From assembly GCA_902783905.1 (NCBI GenBank), contig CACZSP010000181.1, positions 1 to 5,113 of the forward strand: 5,113 bases of DNA. The letters run 5' to 3'. Source of the DNA: an uncultured Ruminococcus sp. (GTDB taxonomy: Bacteria > Bacillota > Clostridia > Oscillospirales > CAG-272). The notes under the pieces were generated by a model. That model saw nothing but the letters and a program-made list of their open reading frames with translations, was not told the origin of the DNA and made no database searches. The position numbers and the translations under genes were made by a program. Positions 4,794 through 5,113 of the stretch are shown piece after piece (within the stretch, counting starts at the first letter, position 1; the number at the start of each line of letters is the position of its first letter).

Positions 4794-5113
4794 GTGTTTG
4801 AACTGAAAGCGGGTTTTTCGCAGGTCGATATAACTCCGGAAAGGCCGGAGGAAGTCTTTCTCGACGGCTACGGCAAACGCCTCGGACCGGCGGAAGAGAT
4901 CAGGGATCATTTATACGCAAAGGTCTGTCTGCTCCGCTCGGGAGAGAGCGAATTCGCCCTGTTCTCGGTCGATTTCTGCGGGTTTTCCGCCGCCGTTAAA
5001 GACCGCCTGTGCACCTGGATCGAATTCCTGGGCGGAATAAAACGCGAGAATATCGCTCTTTGCGCCACTCACACTCACGCCGGTCCCGCCTGCGGAGTGC
5101 TGACGGGATTGCC
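4794..5113 (+). CDS. Neutral/alkaline ceramidase-like metal hydrolase (3' partial)
   Basis: The N-terminal 106 residues are visible before the window ends. The protein begins ELKAGFSQVDITP (3-15), then LDGYGKR (23-29), DHLYAKVCLL (38-47), FALFSVDFCGF (54-64) and CATHTHAGPACG (90-101). This order matches the N-terminal domain of the neutral/alkaline non-lysosomal ceramidase family, in which the HTH within the THTHSGP motif supplies zinc-site residues (here His93 and His95). Family enzymes hydrolyse the amide of ceramide, but many bacterial members are simply annotated by domain and their substrates are unknown. I see no signal peptide in the first residues, so this one is probably cytoplasmic. 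The start is GTG with AAGGAG (4779-4784) 9 nt upstream, and only 6 nt separate it from the previous stop, so it is in the same operon as the two DegT-fold genes. Domain call is good; the reaction is uncertain. Confidence 0.8.
   Translation, partial: MFELKAGFSQVDITPERPEEVFLDGYGKRLGPAEEIRDHLYAKVCLLRSGESEFALFSVDFCGFSAAVKDRLCTWIEFLGGIKRENIALCATHTHAGPACGVLTGL

Overview
This window looks like part of a chromosome of an anaerobic Bacillota (Clostridia-type, probably gut-associated) bacterium. That is an inference from the strong GGAGG ribosome-binding sites, GTG/ATG starts with 4-base stop/start overlaps, GC-rich coding sequence beside AT-richer spacers, and a small inverted-repeat element of a kind I associate with clostridial genomes. 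All recognisable genes are on the + strand.

Layout. (1) Positions 3-158 are the 3' end of an unrecognised gene. (2) Positions 159-376 form a regulatory spacer. It holds a good sigma-A-type promoter (TTGCAA, 17 bp, TATAAT), a near-palindrome over its -35 box, and a long-looped inverted repeat followed by five Ts. (3) Positions 377-2064 are a two-gene, translationally coupled operon: a BadF/BadG-type sugar kinase of the N-acetylglucosamine/MurNAc kinase kind, and a SIS-domain phosphosugar-binding protein of the UPF0309 family. Together they suggest phosphorylation and further handling of an amino sugar. (4) Positions 2065-2559 are non-coding. The first ~210 bp hold nothing clear. Positions 2276-2495 are a MITE-like element with imperfect terminal inverted repeats, internal hairpins and, inside its right-hand arm, a perfect 4 x 12-bp tandem array of a palindromic unit. 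(5) Positions 2560-5113 are a second tightly packed operon: an intact DegT/DnrJ/EryC1/StrS PLP aminotransferase, a second DegT-fold protein overlapping it by 4 bp, and the start of a neutral-ceramidase-like metal hydrolase that runs off the window.

The most notable item is the second DegT-family gene (3774-4787). It aligns in frame with its upstream partner over most of its length. However, the Schiff-base lysine is replaced by arginine, the PLP-ring aspartate by asparagine, the GEGG motif is lost, and the C-terminal domain is short. It therefore looks like a conserved pseudo-aminotransferase made alongside an active paralogue. This would suit a heteromeric enzyme with a catalytic and a non-catalytic subunit, or a regulatory or binding role. 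Pairing with a ceramidase-like hydrolase suggests a small pathway acting on an amino-sugar-like or amide-linked substrate, but the substrate cannot be read from the sequence.
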